This document shows positions 46,801 through 57,241 of a stretch of DNA of 64,000 nt, one piece after another. The number at the start of each line of letters is the position of its first letter. Within the stretch, counting starts at the first letter, position 1. The translations under genes and the position numbers were made by a program. The DNA is from Rhynchosporium graminicola (Eukaryota > Ascomycota > Leotiomycetes > Helotiales > Ploettnerulaceae): NCBI GenBank assembly GCA_900074885.1, contig FJUW01000053.1, forward strand, positions 8,250 through 72,249, given 5' to 3'. The notes beneath the pieces were generated by a model. That model was not told the origin of the DNA. It saw only the letters and a program-made list of their open reading frames with translations, and did not search any database.

Positions 46801-48770
46801 TAAGGGAAAAACAATCCCGCTAATAGACCGTCGAGAAGGCCTAACTATAAGCCGGCGAAAGATAAGGAAAATATTATACTTCCTACTTTACAAAATAAGC
46901 TACGAAATATAATTAAAGATAAGTTAATCTACGTACTTAGTAAAGCTAGCGATACGATAGAGAGTAACTAGCGTCCGAACGATAGTATATTATACTAGTT
47001 AACTCAGATTCTATAACTTACTAACGATACTTCTTTAAAAGGAGTATCGATCGAGGCTATAGATCCGACCTCTACGCCTAACTAGCGATATATACTTATA
47101 AAGCTTAATAGTTCATAGAACTTATTTAGAGGTCTGGATACCCTCTTAAGAGGCGCTAGCGAGGAGCCGGGCGCTAGCTAGTATAGCTATAGATATACTA
47201 TACTATAGTTTTTCATAGCGAGAATTATAAGAACTAAAATAGTAAACCCTGAATCGAACTCACTTCTCTTAACGCTTATAAAGCTATAGAAAAGGGACGC
47301 CTTTACTATTAAGAAGTTAGCTAAATTATAGAAAACCGGGGATATAGATTAGAGTATCGATAGCGAAAGACTACTTAGATACTAGCGAAAGGCTTACGTT
47401 CCGCTAAACGAAGCTATCCGTACTGAAATCATAAAGATATATTATAATAATCCAACTATAAGCTATTTTAGTTAAGATAAGATACTAAAGCTTATCTAGC
47501 GAAAGTACTATTAGCAGAAGATAAAGCTAGACATTAAAGAATACGTTAAAAGTTACGATATTTATTAAAAGATAAAGGTAAAAAGAATAAAGATAGCTAG
47601 CGAGATATAAGCGCTTAGCTAGCTAAGTAAGCCGTTTAAGTCTATAACTATAGACTTTATTATAGATCTACTACCTTATAAAGGGAGCTCTATAAGAAGA
47701 ATCTCCGATAGTTTACTAGTAATCGTTAATAGATATACTAAAGATATAGAGTATATTCCTTACTTAAAGATAATTAATACGCTAGGCTTAGCTTAGCTAT
47801 TTATTAACTATTAGTTTAAGGACTACGGATTACCTACGGTTATTATTACTAATAGAGGTTCTATTTTCACTTCCAAGTTCTAGTAAGAAGTATACTTCTA
47901 CCTCCGAATAACAAGAGGTCTTTCGATAGCGTTTTACTTATAAACTAATAAGTAAACGGAATAATAAAACCAAGCTATAGAAGTATAGCTATAGTATTTC
48001 GTATATTATCTTCAAGATAATTAGGTAGACTTATTACCTATAGCGAAATTCGCGTATATAAATACATATCATAAGGCTATTAGAATAACTCTAAATAAGG
48101 CTAGGTATAGAATTACGCTAGATAATCGCTAGGGTATCGAGGACGATCTTATAAGAGGAGAGATACCTACTACTAAAGAAAGAGTAGAAGAAGTAGTTAA
48201 GAAACGCTAAGAGCTAGAGAATAGCTAGCGAAGAACTAAAGAAACCTAAGCGAAGTAGTATAATAAGAACTATCGACTAGTTGAATTTAAAGTAGATTAA
48301 TAAGTCCTACTCTTAGTAAAGAATATCAAAACTATTCGATCGAGTAAGAAGCTAGACTATTAATTTCTAAGGCTATTTAAGATCAGCGAAAGAATTAGAA
48401 AGCAAGTATATTAATTAGATTTACCTACTAAGTATAGTCAGCTATATAACGTCTTCTATATCTTACTATTGGAACTATACTAGTAAAGGCCTAGCGAGTC
48501 GTTAGAGGTTATCTAACCTGACCTTATCGATAGCGAAGAATCATAGGAGGTCGATTCCTTACTAGACTAGCGAGTAATTAGGGGAAGAGAATAATTCCTA
48601 GTAAGATAGAAAGAGTTTACTTCCGCCTATAATTCTTAGGAGCTAAAAGAAAACCTCTAAGGACTCTAGAAAGAAATTAAAGCTTTAAAAAATCAAAACG
48701 CTATAGAAAGACCGGCGAAACGCTAGCGAAAGTAAAATAATACTCGTAAAAGGATATATACCTTTCTGTT
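43850..48770 (+). pseudogene. decayed gypsy gag-pol (nested element)
   Basis: Gag about 43870-44800; zinc knuckle about 44803-44845 with all four ligands changed to Tyr (YYSYNEYRYISPNY); protease-like 'AEDNFI' about 45010; reverse transcriptase about 45650-46080, with '[13 protein letters not shown]', 'VFTKLDL' and 'IIYLNNILIYS' (both catalytic Asp of the YLDD motif now Asn); RNase H about 46440-46760; integrase zinc region about 47430-47560; integrase core about 47640-47960, with 'TIDFIIDLLPY' and 'DYGLPTVIITNRGSIFTSKF'; and an integrase C-terminal segment about 48240-48480. The order is Ty3/gypsy. Stops and Asp-to-Asn changes fit G-to-A mutation. Confidence 0.88.
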
Positions 48771-48904
48771 TTTTCCTATAGGGTTTTATAGTTTTAAAAG
48801 TATATTAGAGATCATAAATCTAGTAAAGGTCTAAGGGGAAAAAGAGGTTTTATTATCTATACGGATCGCTAGTAAACTAGCCCTCGCTAGATAAACTCCG
48901 ATAT

Positions 48905-49611
48905 ATCGCTAAAGAAAGTTTATTTAGCAACCTCCTGATTAGCAGTATCCACGTCCCTATCCGGGACTTCCTCTCTATTAACCTCTAGCTACGTATCTAG
49001 TAAAGCTACCTATAGAAAGAATCCAGTATAAATAGTACGGAAGTCCTTCGCCGAAGATTAGTAGGGAACTCGCTAGAGAGATTAATTCATACTATACGGA
49101 GACTACGAATTTCCTCTAGAAGAGTAGTATTTATAATATTAATAGCAGTAGTAACTTTAGCTATAGAGCGCAGCGTATACCCAGATGCCTTAGTAATTGC
49201 CGACGTAATACTAGAGGATAGCTCGGCATTAGAATTAATAACTGGCTTCCAAGGAGATTTAATAGCTATAGTATTACTAACTTTAGAAGTATGATTAGCC
49301 CGCTTCTTCTCTATATCAAAGCGTGCCTAGGTAATCTTTAATACTTCTCCGGAACTCTCGCCTATTACTACTTTCAAAGCTACGTCTTATAGTTAGCTAA
49401 GAACACCTATCAGGACAGCTAGAACCTCGTCGGCTATTAGCTAAGCATTCGCTAGAGAGAGGAAATTTATACTCATATCCTCGCAAGATTTACCCTTCTT
49501 AACACAGTCTATATACTTGCTAGCAACAGAGTTAGGAGCTAAAGTGCACTTCAACTCAGGGAATAAAGCATACTCGCCGGCGCCTCGCTGAAGTATCGCC
49601 GGCTAGGGCAT
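48905..49611 (-). pseudogene. antisense reading frame between integrase and 3' LTR of the nested gypsy
   Basis: On the strand opposite to gag-pol an ATG at 49611 opens a frame read leftward. It has only a few in-frame stops, mostly TAG/TAA one transition from a Gln or Trp codon, for about 165 codons to around 49110. Readable segments are 'ALFPELKCTLAPNSVASKY' and 'INSNAELSSSITSAITK'. A further stretch in another frame, ending '...DRDVDTANQEVAK' before a stop near 48917, may be a second exon or a frameshifted end. It is clearly less damaged than gag-pol and keeps Cys residues. No domain recognised; the product would be polar and mostly helical. The start lies about 50 bp inside the 3' LTR. Confidence 0.55.
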
Positions 49612-49658
49612 TTTAACGCCTTCACTTCTGGGACAGAAGTGTTTAAGAGGGGAGATAT

Positions 49659-49840
49659 TGTAATAGGTCTATGCGCCTAGTGCCTCCTACTCCTGTATTT
49701 CAGAATTAGAGAGGAAGGAAGAACCTTCTCTCCTTAGCAATTAGTTTCTATATTAACCAGATTATTACTAGCGAACCTCCAGCGACTGTTCTACTATTCC
49801 ATTGTGCCTATTTACCTCAGCGTACCAAGTGATCATTACA
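49659..49840 (+). repeat. 3' LTR of the nested gypsy
   Basis: 182 bp, starts tgtaataggtctatgc and ends gatcattaca with an intact CA terminus, followed by aaacg. Confidence 0.93.
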
Positions 49841-50355
49841 AAACGATAACAAGAAAGTAGCAGTATCCTTCTGAGTGATATTTATTACTACTAGTACTAT
49901 AATAGGCCTGAATCAGTATATTCTTCTCCCCTAGTACCTCTCCCTCTCTTAAATCTATTAAAGGTCAAAAGTAAAAGTAGACCAAAAAGTGCACTTAGAG
50001 GAGGTAAAGTAGCACCTTCAAATACTCGCCGCGACCCCTTATTTTTCGAACTACCCTCAAGCTCTACCCTTATATTACTTAGCTAGCATTTTATAGTACA
50101 AAATAGCCTATTATCAACTAGTATAGCGATATAAAGGCTTAAGGATAGATACCTAGATAGCTCTAAACCCGGTACATAGAGAGAGAGAGGGTATATATAT
50201 AGCATAATATCAATCTATCACTCAGATAGTATAGTAAATACTACTATAGCTAGTGAAGCTATGATTCAAAGGGATATAATAGGGGGTATTGAGGTATATA
50301 CCTAAGATGCGGAGTTTGAAGAAGATTTAGATAAATTAGTATAATTTTGAATTAT

Positions 50356-50435
50356 AGCGAGCCCTAAATGCACTATACATAGTTATGCATACAAATCTTA
50401 GTAGTGATAAATGCACCCTACACTTTGGGCTCGCT
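50356..50435. repeat. subterminal inverted repeat of the MULE
   Basis: Arms agcgagccc (50356-50364) and gggctcgct (50427-50435), with further weak pairing inside, sit just inside the right TIR. A possible transposase-binding or hairpin structure; no counterpart seen at the left end. Confidence 0.6.
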
Positions 50436-50438
50436 TGG

Positions 50439-50487
50439 TTAGCGCATGGCGGTATAGCTATTCGACTATGGCGGTTTAGCTGTGGCC
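50439..50487 (-). repeat. right terminal inverted repeat of the MULE
   Basis: 49 bp, perfect reverse complement of 41383-41431, directly followed by the target duplication taaatcat (50488-50495). Confidence 0.95.
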
Positions 50488-52674
50488 TAAATCATCTGTG
50501 CCGTTGAAGCCTCGAAACTCAATTTGTGGTTATTGGATCCGAAGTTCTTCCAATGTAACAACAACCCCACCACGAGGAGACTCGAATTGTCTCTTTAACA
50601 CCTGATTGTAATTGGAATAGTGAATGTTGACTGCTTCTCTCACTAAGTGATCAGCTCACGGGTCTAATGATTCTCACACACATAGATTCAGAGTTTGAAG
50701 AGACAAGATGTGTGCAGCTTGCAAGTTTTGGACATGCCCAGTAAGACTGCTTTGGTTTCAGCACAGCTTCTAGAATCTGTGGGTTAAAAATTTCTGTTCT
50801 GGACTAGCCAACTCGTGTATTTCATCCCTACAGAGTACATCGTGGGGGCTCTCAAACCCAATTGGAATCTGGGTTTGACCATATCCTGCAAATCATTTGG
50901 GATCACAGAAGTCGGCTTTGCTCGGGTCTCGGTACGGACTTCGGGTTCAGAAGCTTAGAGTTTAGAAAGAGGTAGGCTATCCCAGCCTACCTGAAGCACG
51001 CACGGCCTACAGCGAGTCTACCTCTGACCGCGACTAAACTCTCTTGCTAATCAGACGATCAGATTGTCATGGACTGTGACAGGTCGGGACAGAAAAGCTA
51101 CCTAAAGATATGACTGGTCCAGCGATTCCATCTCTTTGTGCCCTGATCCGAGAAAAAAGAAATGGCCGTTGCAGAAAGCCATATTTCCGAATACATCATC
51201 TGGGATCCTCATCCACAAACTCAATATTGCTTAGCACCAGCATCTGGACGAATCCAGCCTTGCGTACGGTACTTTTGAGCTTGCTCATGCCATGAAAAAG
51301 TGTCCAAATCGCTCTGATTCCCTTGTAGATTGAGGTACATCATGGACCACGTCGTTATTCCTCCAGTTTGTCCAAGCGTTGACTGAGCATGTGTGCGTAT
51401 GCTTTGGGAGGAAGTCGTCGGCTGAGAAGGATGGCCGGGTAAGATTCCATCTGTGCTGAAGTTTGAGCCTGACCTAGTCGCAATCAATGGTATTGCCCTG
51501 GCTTGGATTCGTTGTCGGAACCCCCAGATTAAATTTAAATTTCGGTGTTCGTAGGTAGTTCCTGCGAAGAGTGGTCGTTCGATCGGGTGCTTCCTCGTCC
51601 TTCTGCCGTTTCATCTTGATCCATCTTCGCAGATTCGTACTCGGCGATGTCCTAGCTGAGAGACAAATTCGTGACTACGGATTGCATCTGCGAAGCGTGA
51701 GTTCGACCCACAGCTCCGCGCACTTCAATCTCATCGTCAATCCCATGAGACCTAATTCCTCGAAGCAAGGCCGCGCCACCAGATCCCCTTCAATTCAATA
51801 GTATGCCACCACCCAGTATTCTACTCGATGTGACCTCCAAAATGCTCGGTTTCTAAGCAACGTCGTTGCAGATTTCCCAGGGCAGAGCTGCTGTGGCAGC
51901 GATCGTTTTCTTTTCGGGGGCATGATGTCGGGTACCCTTCATCTTAGCAAAGAATGTAGCGTTAGGCTTTCGTAGACGCAGAATTAGAGATGCAGTAGGA
52001 GAATGCATCTGCTGGGATACTAAAAGATATCTGATAAACAAGACCTGAAAAACATCAAAGCTATGAGCTTTTCCGAACCTACTGTAGGATTGGTAGCAAG
52101 TTGCAGAAGGTGAAGTCAGGTATGACTGACACCTTCAGTCACCAGGAATCGCATTAGCATAGCATTGTAGTAAACTTGAAGTGTTTGTGCAAGCCATCAT
52201 TCATTCGGACTTGACATGATCGAGATGATTTGTGCCGGTCGCAACAAATCTACTCGAGTCCGCAACATGGTTGGCAATCCGCAGCTTGGGATTTTCTACC
52301 GAAGGCAGAACAGTTCCTGAGATCTATGGACAGATGGAGATGAAGCAGTCTGGCGACTTGGGTGTTGGCTGTGCTGAGCTGTAAAGTGCCGTCAACAAGC
52401 TCTGGAGGACCAACAACAATACTGGACGGGCTTAGCGCCGGATGTCACGTGTTTCTAGCCCTGTTCTATAGATCCACGATCTTACATACTTTCTCAATTC
52501 ACATAGCATTAAGAAGAGAAGATAAAGTAGCCTGCTTGGTCAGCCATTCAATTTGATTATCTTAAAAACTCGGGTTGTACAGTTCCAAGGCAAGTATCGA
52601 CGCTTGGACAACACGGTGACGGAATAACTTCAACTAAGCTATCAAGTCACCTCAAGCTCTACAGATACATCAAA
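50488..52674. other. intergenic region right of the MULE
   Basis: Balanced composition, so not RIP DNA. Several frames of 60-90 codons lie on both strands at 51110-52040, but none has a recognisable domain or clear splice structure. The last ~120 bp hold the leader of the metacaspase gene. A long gene-poor stretch for this genome compartment. Confidence 0.5.
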
Positions 52675-54082
52675 ATGTCTGGATATCCAGGCCAGGGCTA
52701 CCCGGGTTCAGGATACGGCGGTGACCATCAACAGTAAGTATCTCCAATAACTACCGATAGACCAAGTCTAATTTTCTCAGACAAGCCTATGGCTATCAGC
52801 AACAAGGCGGTTATCAGCAACAACAAGGTGGGTATGATCAGGGAGGATATCAACAACAAGGTCAATACCAAGGTGGATACCCACAGGTATGTTTCAATAT
52901 CTTGACTTCCAGACTATCTTCTGATCACTATAGCAACCTCAATACAATCGAGAGCAACAACATGGATATGGCGGACAAGGTAAGCTACCTGCTCACTCCA
53001 GCTACCCCGCTGACAAACAGCTCCCCCACCACCCCAAGGAATGGTCAGCTTCGGCCACGGAGCTCCAGATTCCTACGCATTCCAGTATTCCAACTGTACC
53101 GGTCGTCGCAAGGCCCTTTTGATCGGTATCAATTACTTCGGTCAAAGCGGTGAGCTTCGAGGTTGTGTTAACGATGTCGGAAATGTCTCGAGATACCTCA
53201 ATGAGAATTTCGGGTATGCCCGCGAGGATATGGTGATCCTCACCGACGACCAACAGGATCCAATGGGCCAACCTACCAAGAACAACATCCTGCGTGCTAT
53301 GAATTGGTTGGTGAGAGGTGTTCAACCCAATGATTCCTTGTTCTTCCATTACTCAGGGCATGGAGGCCAGACTCAAGACACGAGTGGAGACGAGGAGGAT
53401 GGAAATGATGAAGTGATTTATCCTGTTGATTACAAGCAAGCTGGGCATATCGTAGACGATGAGATGCATTCCATTATGGTCTCTCCACTTCAACCAGGTG
53501 TCCGCTTGACTGCAATTTTCGATTCTTGCCATTCTGGCTCAGCGCTGGATTTGCCATACATCTACTCGACTCAAGGAGTTCTCAAGGAGCCGAATCTCGC
53601 AAAGGAAGCTGGGCAGGGTCTTTTGGGTGTCATCTCTTCTGCTAGTCAGGGTGATTATGGAAAGGTTGCAGGGCATCTCATGGGATTTTTCAAGAAGGCT
53701 ACAGATGGTGATGAGGCGTATGAGAAGACTGTTGCTACCAAGACATCTCCTGCCGATGTTGTGATGTGGTCGGGGAGTAAGGATGATCAGACATCGTAAG
53801 TTCTCAAAGTATGAAGTGTTCTCGCTGACGTTTGAAGGGCCGATGCAACTATTGCTTCCCAAGCTACTGGTGCCATGTCATGGGCTTTCATCAGTGCTAT
53901 GAAGGCGAATCCCAAGCAGAGTTATGTTCAGTTATTGAACAGCATTCGTGAGGTACTTGCTACGAAGTATACTCAGAAGCCTCAACTCAGCTGCAGTCAT
54001 CCTCTTGGTATGTCTACAACTGGGCGTGTCTGGATCATCCTCGCTAACTTCCCCAGATACCAATCTGCTTTTCATTATGTAG
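52675..54082 (+). CDS. type I metacaspase
   Basis: Six exons: 52675-52733, 52781-52886, 52934-52979, 53021-53795, 53838-54007, 54057-54082; 393 aa. Introns are 47, 47, 41, 42 and 49 bp. Residues 1-75 are the Gly/Tyr/Gln-rich prodomain typical of fungal type I metacaspases ([16 protein letters not shown], then YQQQ repeats). The caspase-like domain starts at '[20 protein letters not shown]'. The catalytic dyad is H184 (HYSGHGGQ) and C240 (DSCHSGSA). The last exon gives the usual '...[11 protein letters not shown]' end. Known members cleave after Arg/Lys in a Ca2+-dependent way and act in stress response, protein quality control and cell death. It converges with the aspartic-protease-like gene. 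Confidence 0.95.
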
Positions 54083-54379
54083 AGCTGATGGGGAGCCAGA
54101 ACTCGTGCATGGTCTACTTCCGTATCTCTTAACGAATTCCAACAAGAATGCGAGTCAATTTCCATAATTGCTGCTTGTTTACTTTCATCAATCGTTTCTC
54201 GCGGTGAGAAAAGATGGGTGCCCTGATTGCCATCATCCCTTTCCTGTCCTTATGATGTTTGATACGACGTGAACAAGAGGTTACACTGCCATCGAAAATC
54301 ACGAGAACCTCACCAGTTGTTCTGACATGATGGATCAATTTAAAAAGATTCGATTCCACTAAGCATGCAAGCCACAGGA

Positions 54380-56230
54380 TCAATTCTCCCAGCTAAACCT
54401 CCTAGGCTTTTGTGGAGGAATCTCACTCCCATCAATCTCATACACGGTGTCCCCCAATTCATGTATACTCTCCTCCTGCACCAATTCATGCCGTCCCCAT
54501 CTTCCCTCATACGCTGGCAACTCAGGTGACCTTGGACTCGGTAGGTTGAGCACATCCGCCCTACTTCCAGTTCCATCAAGCTCCGGTTTCGCTACATCTG
54601 TAGTCACATCCACCACATTTGGAAGCTGTTTCTCTCCAGGTCCTGGAATGCCCGTATCTGCCAACTCATGGCGCCTCTTCTTCTTCCTTCTCCCCAACAT
54701 AGCTGCAACGACCGCAATTACAAGTATGACACCCGCTCCAATAGCGATACCCACTATGGCGCCTACCGACAAACCTGCGCCTCTATGGATTTTGCCATTT
54801 CCCTCTCTTCCTGTTCCTTTCCCAGCATTACTCTCAGGCGCATAAATCGAAACAATATTCGCCTGCAAGCTCGTCGGCGGAAACAGCGCCTGGCTCACCG
54901 AGAAATTCCTCCTCTCATAATCCGCAACCACATACGCCTCCTGCAGAAACGTCCTGCCAAGCGTATACTGCGTCGCGTTGCCCGCTCTCTTCAGCGGGAA
55001 ATACCGTGCTTCCCTTCCCACGATCGGAGCAGTGAGATTCAGATCGAATGCTGCGTATGGTAACACGATATCAACGCTCTCTCCTGCTCCGCCCGCTTGC
55101 CCGATTCTGAATGTGAATGCTGGATTCTGCCTTACGAGCGCGGCGTGTGCGCTTGAAGAGACCAGGTATAATTGTCCCTGCTCGTTCCACGTGAGATTGA
55201 AAGTCTGCGCGAAGGCTTCACACACTGACTCCGGAAGCCATATTTCCGAGACGAGTGAATTGATGAAGATGTCGATGCTGCTTGCGAGTAGTGGCGAACT
55301 GCCGGCCGTGTCGTATCGTATGGAGCGTAGACTGACGAGGAGATCTCTTGAGAAATCAGCGCCGAATGCGATGTTGAGGTTATTGGGACGACGGCGAGTG
55401 CTCTCGTACCCGCCGAGGGTTAGGCTGCCGAAGACGGGAGGGTTCTTGTAGTGTGCGCCGGCTGTGTAGGCCCAGCTTCGACTGGGGATTAGGGATTGGT
55501 TGTAGAGCGTGCTGAGCATGCTTGTCTGGATGGCGAGTTAGCACCGAATTGGACAGTGTTCTGGTTCTTGCTAGACATTCGTGTAATGGGAGACCGAATC
55601 AACACCCTTCCAGCAGAGTGGACTAACCTTTGGATCATTAAGGTTTGTGAAGTTGAACGGCACCGGGCTGAGACCCAGATTCCCCAAGAAATAATCGTTC
55701 GTCCATATTCCCGCCACGACTTGTTTCTGCAGAGTTGGCAGTCCAGCGCCAGGAATTCCCAGGTTGATCGTCTCATATCCGTAGGATCCATTTCCAGAAC
55801 GACCGAGAAAGCTCTCCTCGTAGGTATTCAGAGCATAAACCGCGCCGTCGACGCCGTTCTGGAGTCCCTGTGTCGACCAACTCGTGGATAGGTTGCTCTG
55901 GAAGAGATAGCCTCGCTCATCGGCACAGGTTGCAAGCGTCGGATTCACGTCGACGCAGCCCTGAGAAATAACCAGCCAGATCGCGGATCCAGCACTGGCG
56001 GAAGTTCCTGGAAGAAGTCGTACTGTTTGACCTGGACTCCCGACTTGGATCTGGAAGGTTGACCACCGTCCGTCGTCCCCGTCCCTGGCAATTGTGAGTA
56101 CTATACTGCAAACCAAGTTGAAGACTTACCAGTAAAGACTTGGAGGAATGCTCAAAGCTGTCAGTGACGTGTTTCCGGCCGCATATCCGACTCGTGCACA
56201 CAGCGACGCCACCAGAGGCAACGTCTTCAT
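54380..56230 (-). CDS. membrane-anchored aspartic-protease-like (A1 fold) protein lacking catalytic Asp residues
   Basis: Three exons on the minus strand: 56230-56130, 56084-55628, 55525-54380; 567 aa, introns 45 and 102 bp. A signal peptide (MKTLPLVASLCARVGYAAG) is followed by a pepsin-like ectodomain ('FQIQVGSPGQTVRLLPG', 'FGSLTLGGYES'), a membrane span at about 436-463 (GAIVGIAIGAGVILVIAVVA), a basic stop-transfer cluster RRKKKRR, and a ~95-residue Pro/Ser-rich cytosolic tail. Where active A1 enzymes have DTG/DSG, the first site reads LLPGTSAS (about 57-64) and the second INSLVSE (about 274-280), so catalysis is unlikely. A cell-wall sensor or binding role is inferred. An upstream ATGCGATGA overlaps the start codon. 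Confidence 0.82.
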
Positions 56231-57241
56231 CGCATCAGGAATACGAGTTCCGGCGCGAAGTTAACAGATTGAGAAAATCACAACGAAGATGCAAATTTCG
56301 AAGGATCTACTCACCCGGGGGTTCATGCATCATTGTAGTGTACATACATGTACAGGGTGAGCCAGCCAGCCAGCCAGCCTAGCTTAGATCGACATTGAGG
56401 CTGATAGATCGACAAGCCAAAATCCCCTACGCGTACAGTTCGGGTCGGGGATGTCTTCTTCTTGCGGGAGAGATCAGCCCCCACCCAACTTTACTGCCTT
56501 GATCGACGAGTATCTCATGATGTGCAACTAACCATACTGACATCGTTACAATGCTGACGGTGGCGGTGAATGGGCAGCTACAAACCAAGTGAAGTTGTCC
56601 GGCTCGAAATACAGCCAATCATCTAGGCGACTTGGAGTTCCGAAGGATTGTATAAGTACTTGTAGGTGGTAGCCCGGCGTGTGGCGTCGGGTCGGGAGTG
56701 GACACCCCAAAACTGACTCTGGGATTTGTACTCGCTCAGAAATATACAGTACCTTCGACCTTGAGTACGAAGATAGATACATAGACTAACTAAGATTAAT
56801 AGTTGTCTTATGAGTCCCTATTTAATTTCAACTATTCAGGTGATTTCAATATCGTTAGTTGTCTGCAGAGAAACGTCGTATAATCAAGATTTGGATTCCC
56901 GCACAGACTCTCGTTCAAAGGAGTAAGGTGTCAGTCAGTTAGGCGGGCGGTCAAATAGTTCAGAGTGGTCGGTCGCACTGCAGGACGTCAGCCACGATAT
57001 TATAAATTGGGTTTCAGCTACAACAGCTACCCGTCCGTCCCTGCGGATATTGTAACCTTCTCCAGCTTTACTGTACTTAATGTGGAACTCTCTCTGTCAA
57101 CAGATTTCTGTCTTCCCGATGTATGATGTATGAGCTGACGAGACTACATTTGACCGATGTAGTTTGGGACTCGGGCGTCGTTGCACTTGCACTTGCACCT
57201 GCACTTTCTTCTCTCTTTCCTTCAAATCCTCTTACAATGCG
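56231..57241. promoter_or_regulatory. divergent intergenic region (promoters of the A1-like and GPI-protein genes)
   Basis: About 1 kb between two divergent start codons. It contains a (cagc)n run at about 56356-56378 and a pyrimidine-rich tract with repeated cttgca just before the ATG at 57242. No gene recognised. Confidence 0.5.

Larger units (their letters stand above)
43510..49840 (+). mobile_element. complete Ty3/gypsy retrotransposon, TSD aaacg, inserted in the MULE
   Basis: LTRs 43510-43691 and 49659-49840 are both 182 bp. Target duplications aaacg lie at 43505-43509 and 49841-49845. A polypurine tract (aagaggggagat, about 49645-49656) precedes the 3' LTR. I count 12 differences between the LTRs, all transitions. 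At nearly all of these the 5' copy has T or A where the 3' copy has C or G, so the 5' LTR was hit harder. The element interrupts the SWIM region of the MULE transposase. An extra frame on the opposite strand lies between integrase and the 3' LTR. Confidence 0.95.
41600..50000 (+). pseudogene. decayed MULE transposase, split by two LTR insertions
   Basis: Segments are 41600-42137, 42411-43509 and 49846-about 50000. The N-terminal part (about 41700-41900, readable 'AHGYTF' and 'VLFVCNRAGKYN') resembles a FAR1-type zinc-binding domain. The core about 42610-42930 includes the first catalytic-type region 'YKTNRFNMPLLNIYSITG', then 'VIDRELALIKCIEVFF' (second Asp region) and 'ARYFLCQ*HININILTK'. The segment about 43150-43220 has 'VTSPIEGYYTTLKLYL', which in MULEs reads TSRVEGxHxxLK. 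A SWIM finger (CxC..CxH) lies at about 43450-43495 with its third Cys changed to Tyr. Stops and Cys-to-Tyr changes are RIP-type. Not functional. Confidence 0.8.
41383..50487 (+). mobile_element. Mutator-like (MULE) DNA transposon with 49-bp perfect TIRs and 8-bp TSD, carrying two nested LTR insertions
   Basis: The ends are exact inverted repeats, 41383-41431 and 50439-50487, starting ggccacagctaaaccgcc. They are flanked by direct 8-bp duplications taaatcat at 41375-41382 and 50488-50495. The interior encodes a decayed MULE transposase on the plus strand. A solo LTR (42138-42405) and a full gypsy element (43510-49840) are nested, each with its own 5-bp duplication; without them the transposon is about 2.5 kb. 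The TIRs are unmutated, whereas the interior is RIP-scarred. Confidence 0.93.

Noticed and set aside
41383..50487. Reading the 8-bp duplication as evidence for a hAT transposon
   Set aside because: hAT elements also make 8-bp duplications, but the transposase remnants (VIDRELALIKCIE, TSPIEGYYTTLK, SWIM finger) are MULE-type and long TIRs fit MULEs.
51110..52041. Several 60-90 codon frames between the MULE and the metacaspase gene
   Set aside because: Frames overlap on both strands, lack domains and cannot be joined into a sensible spliced gene.
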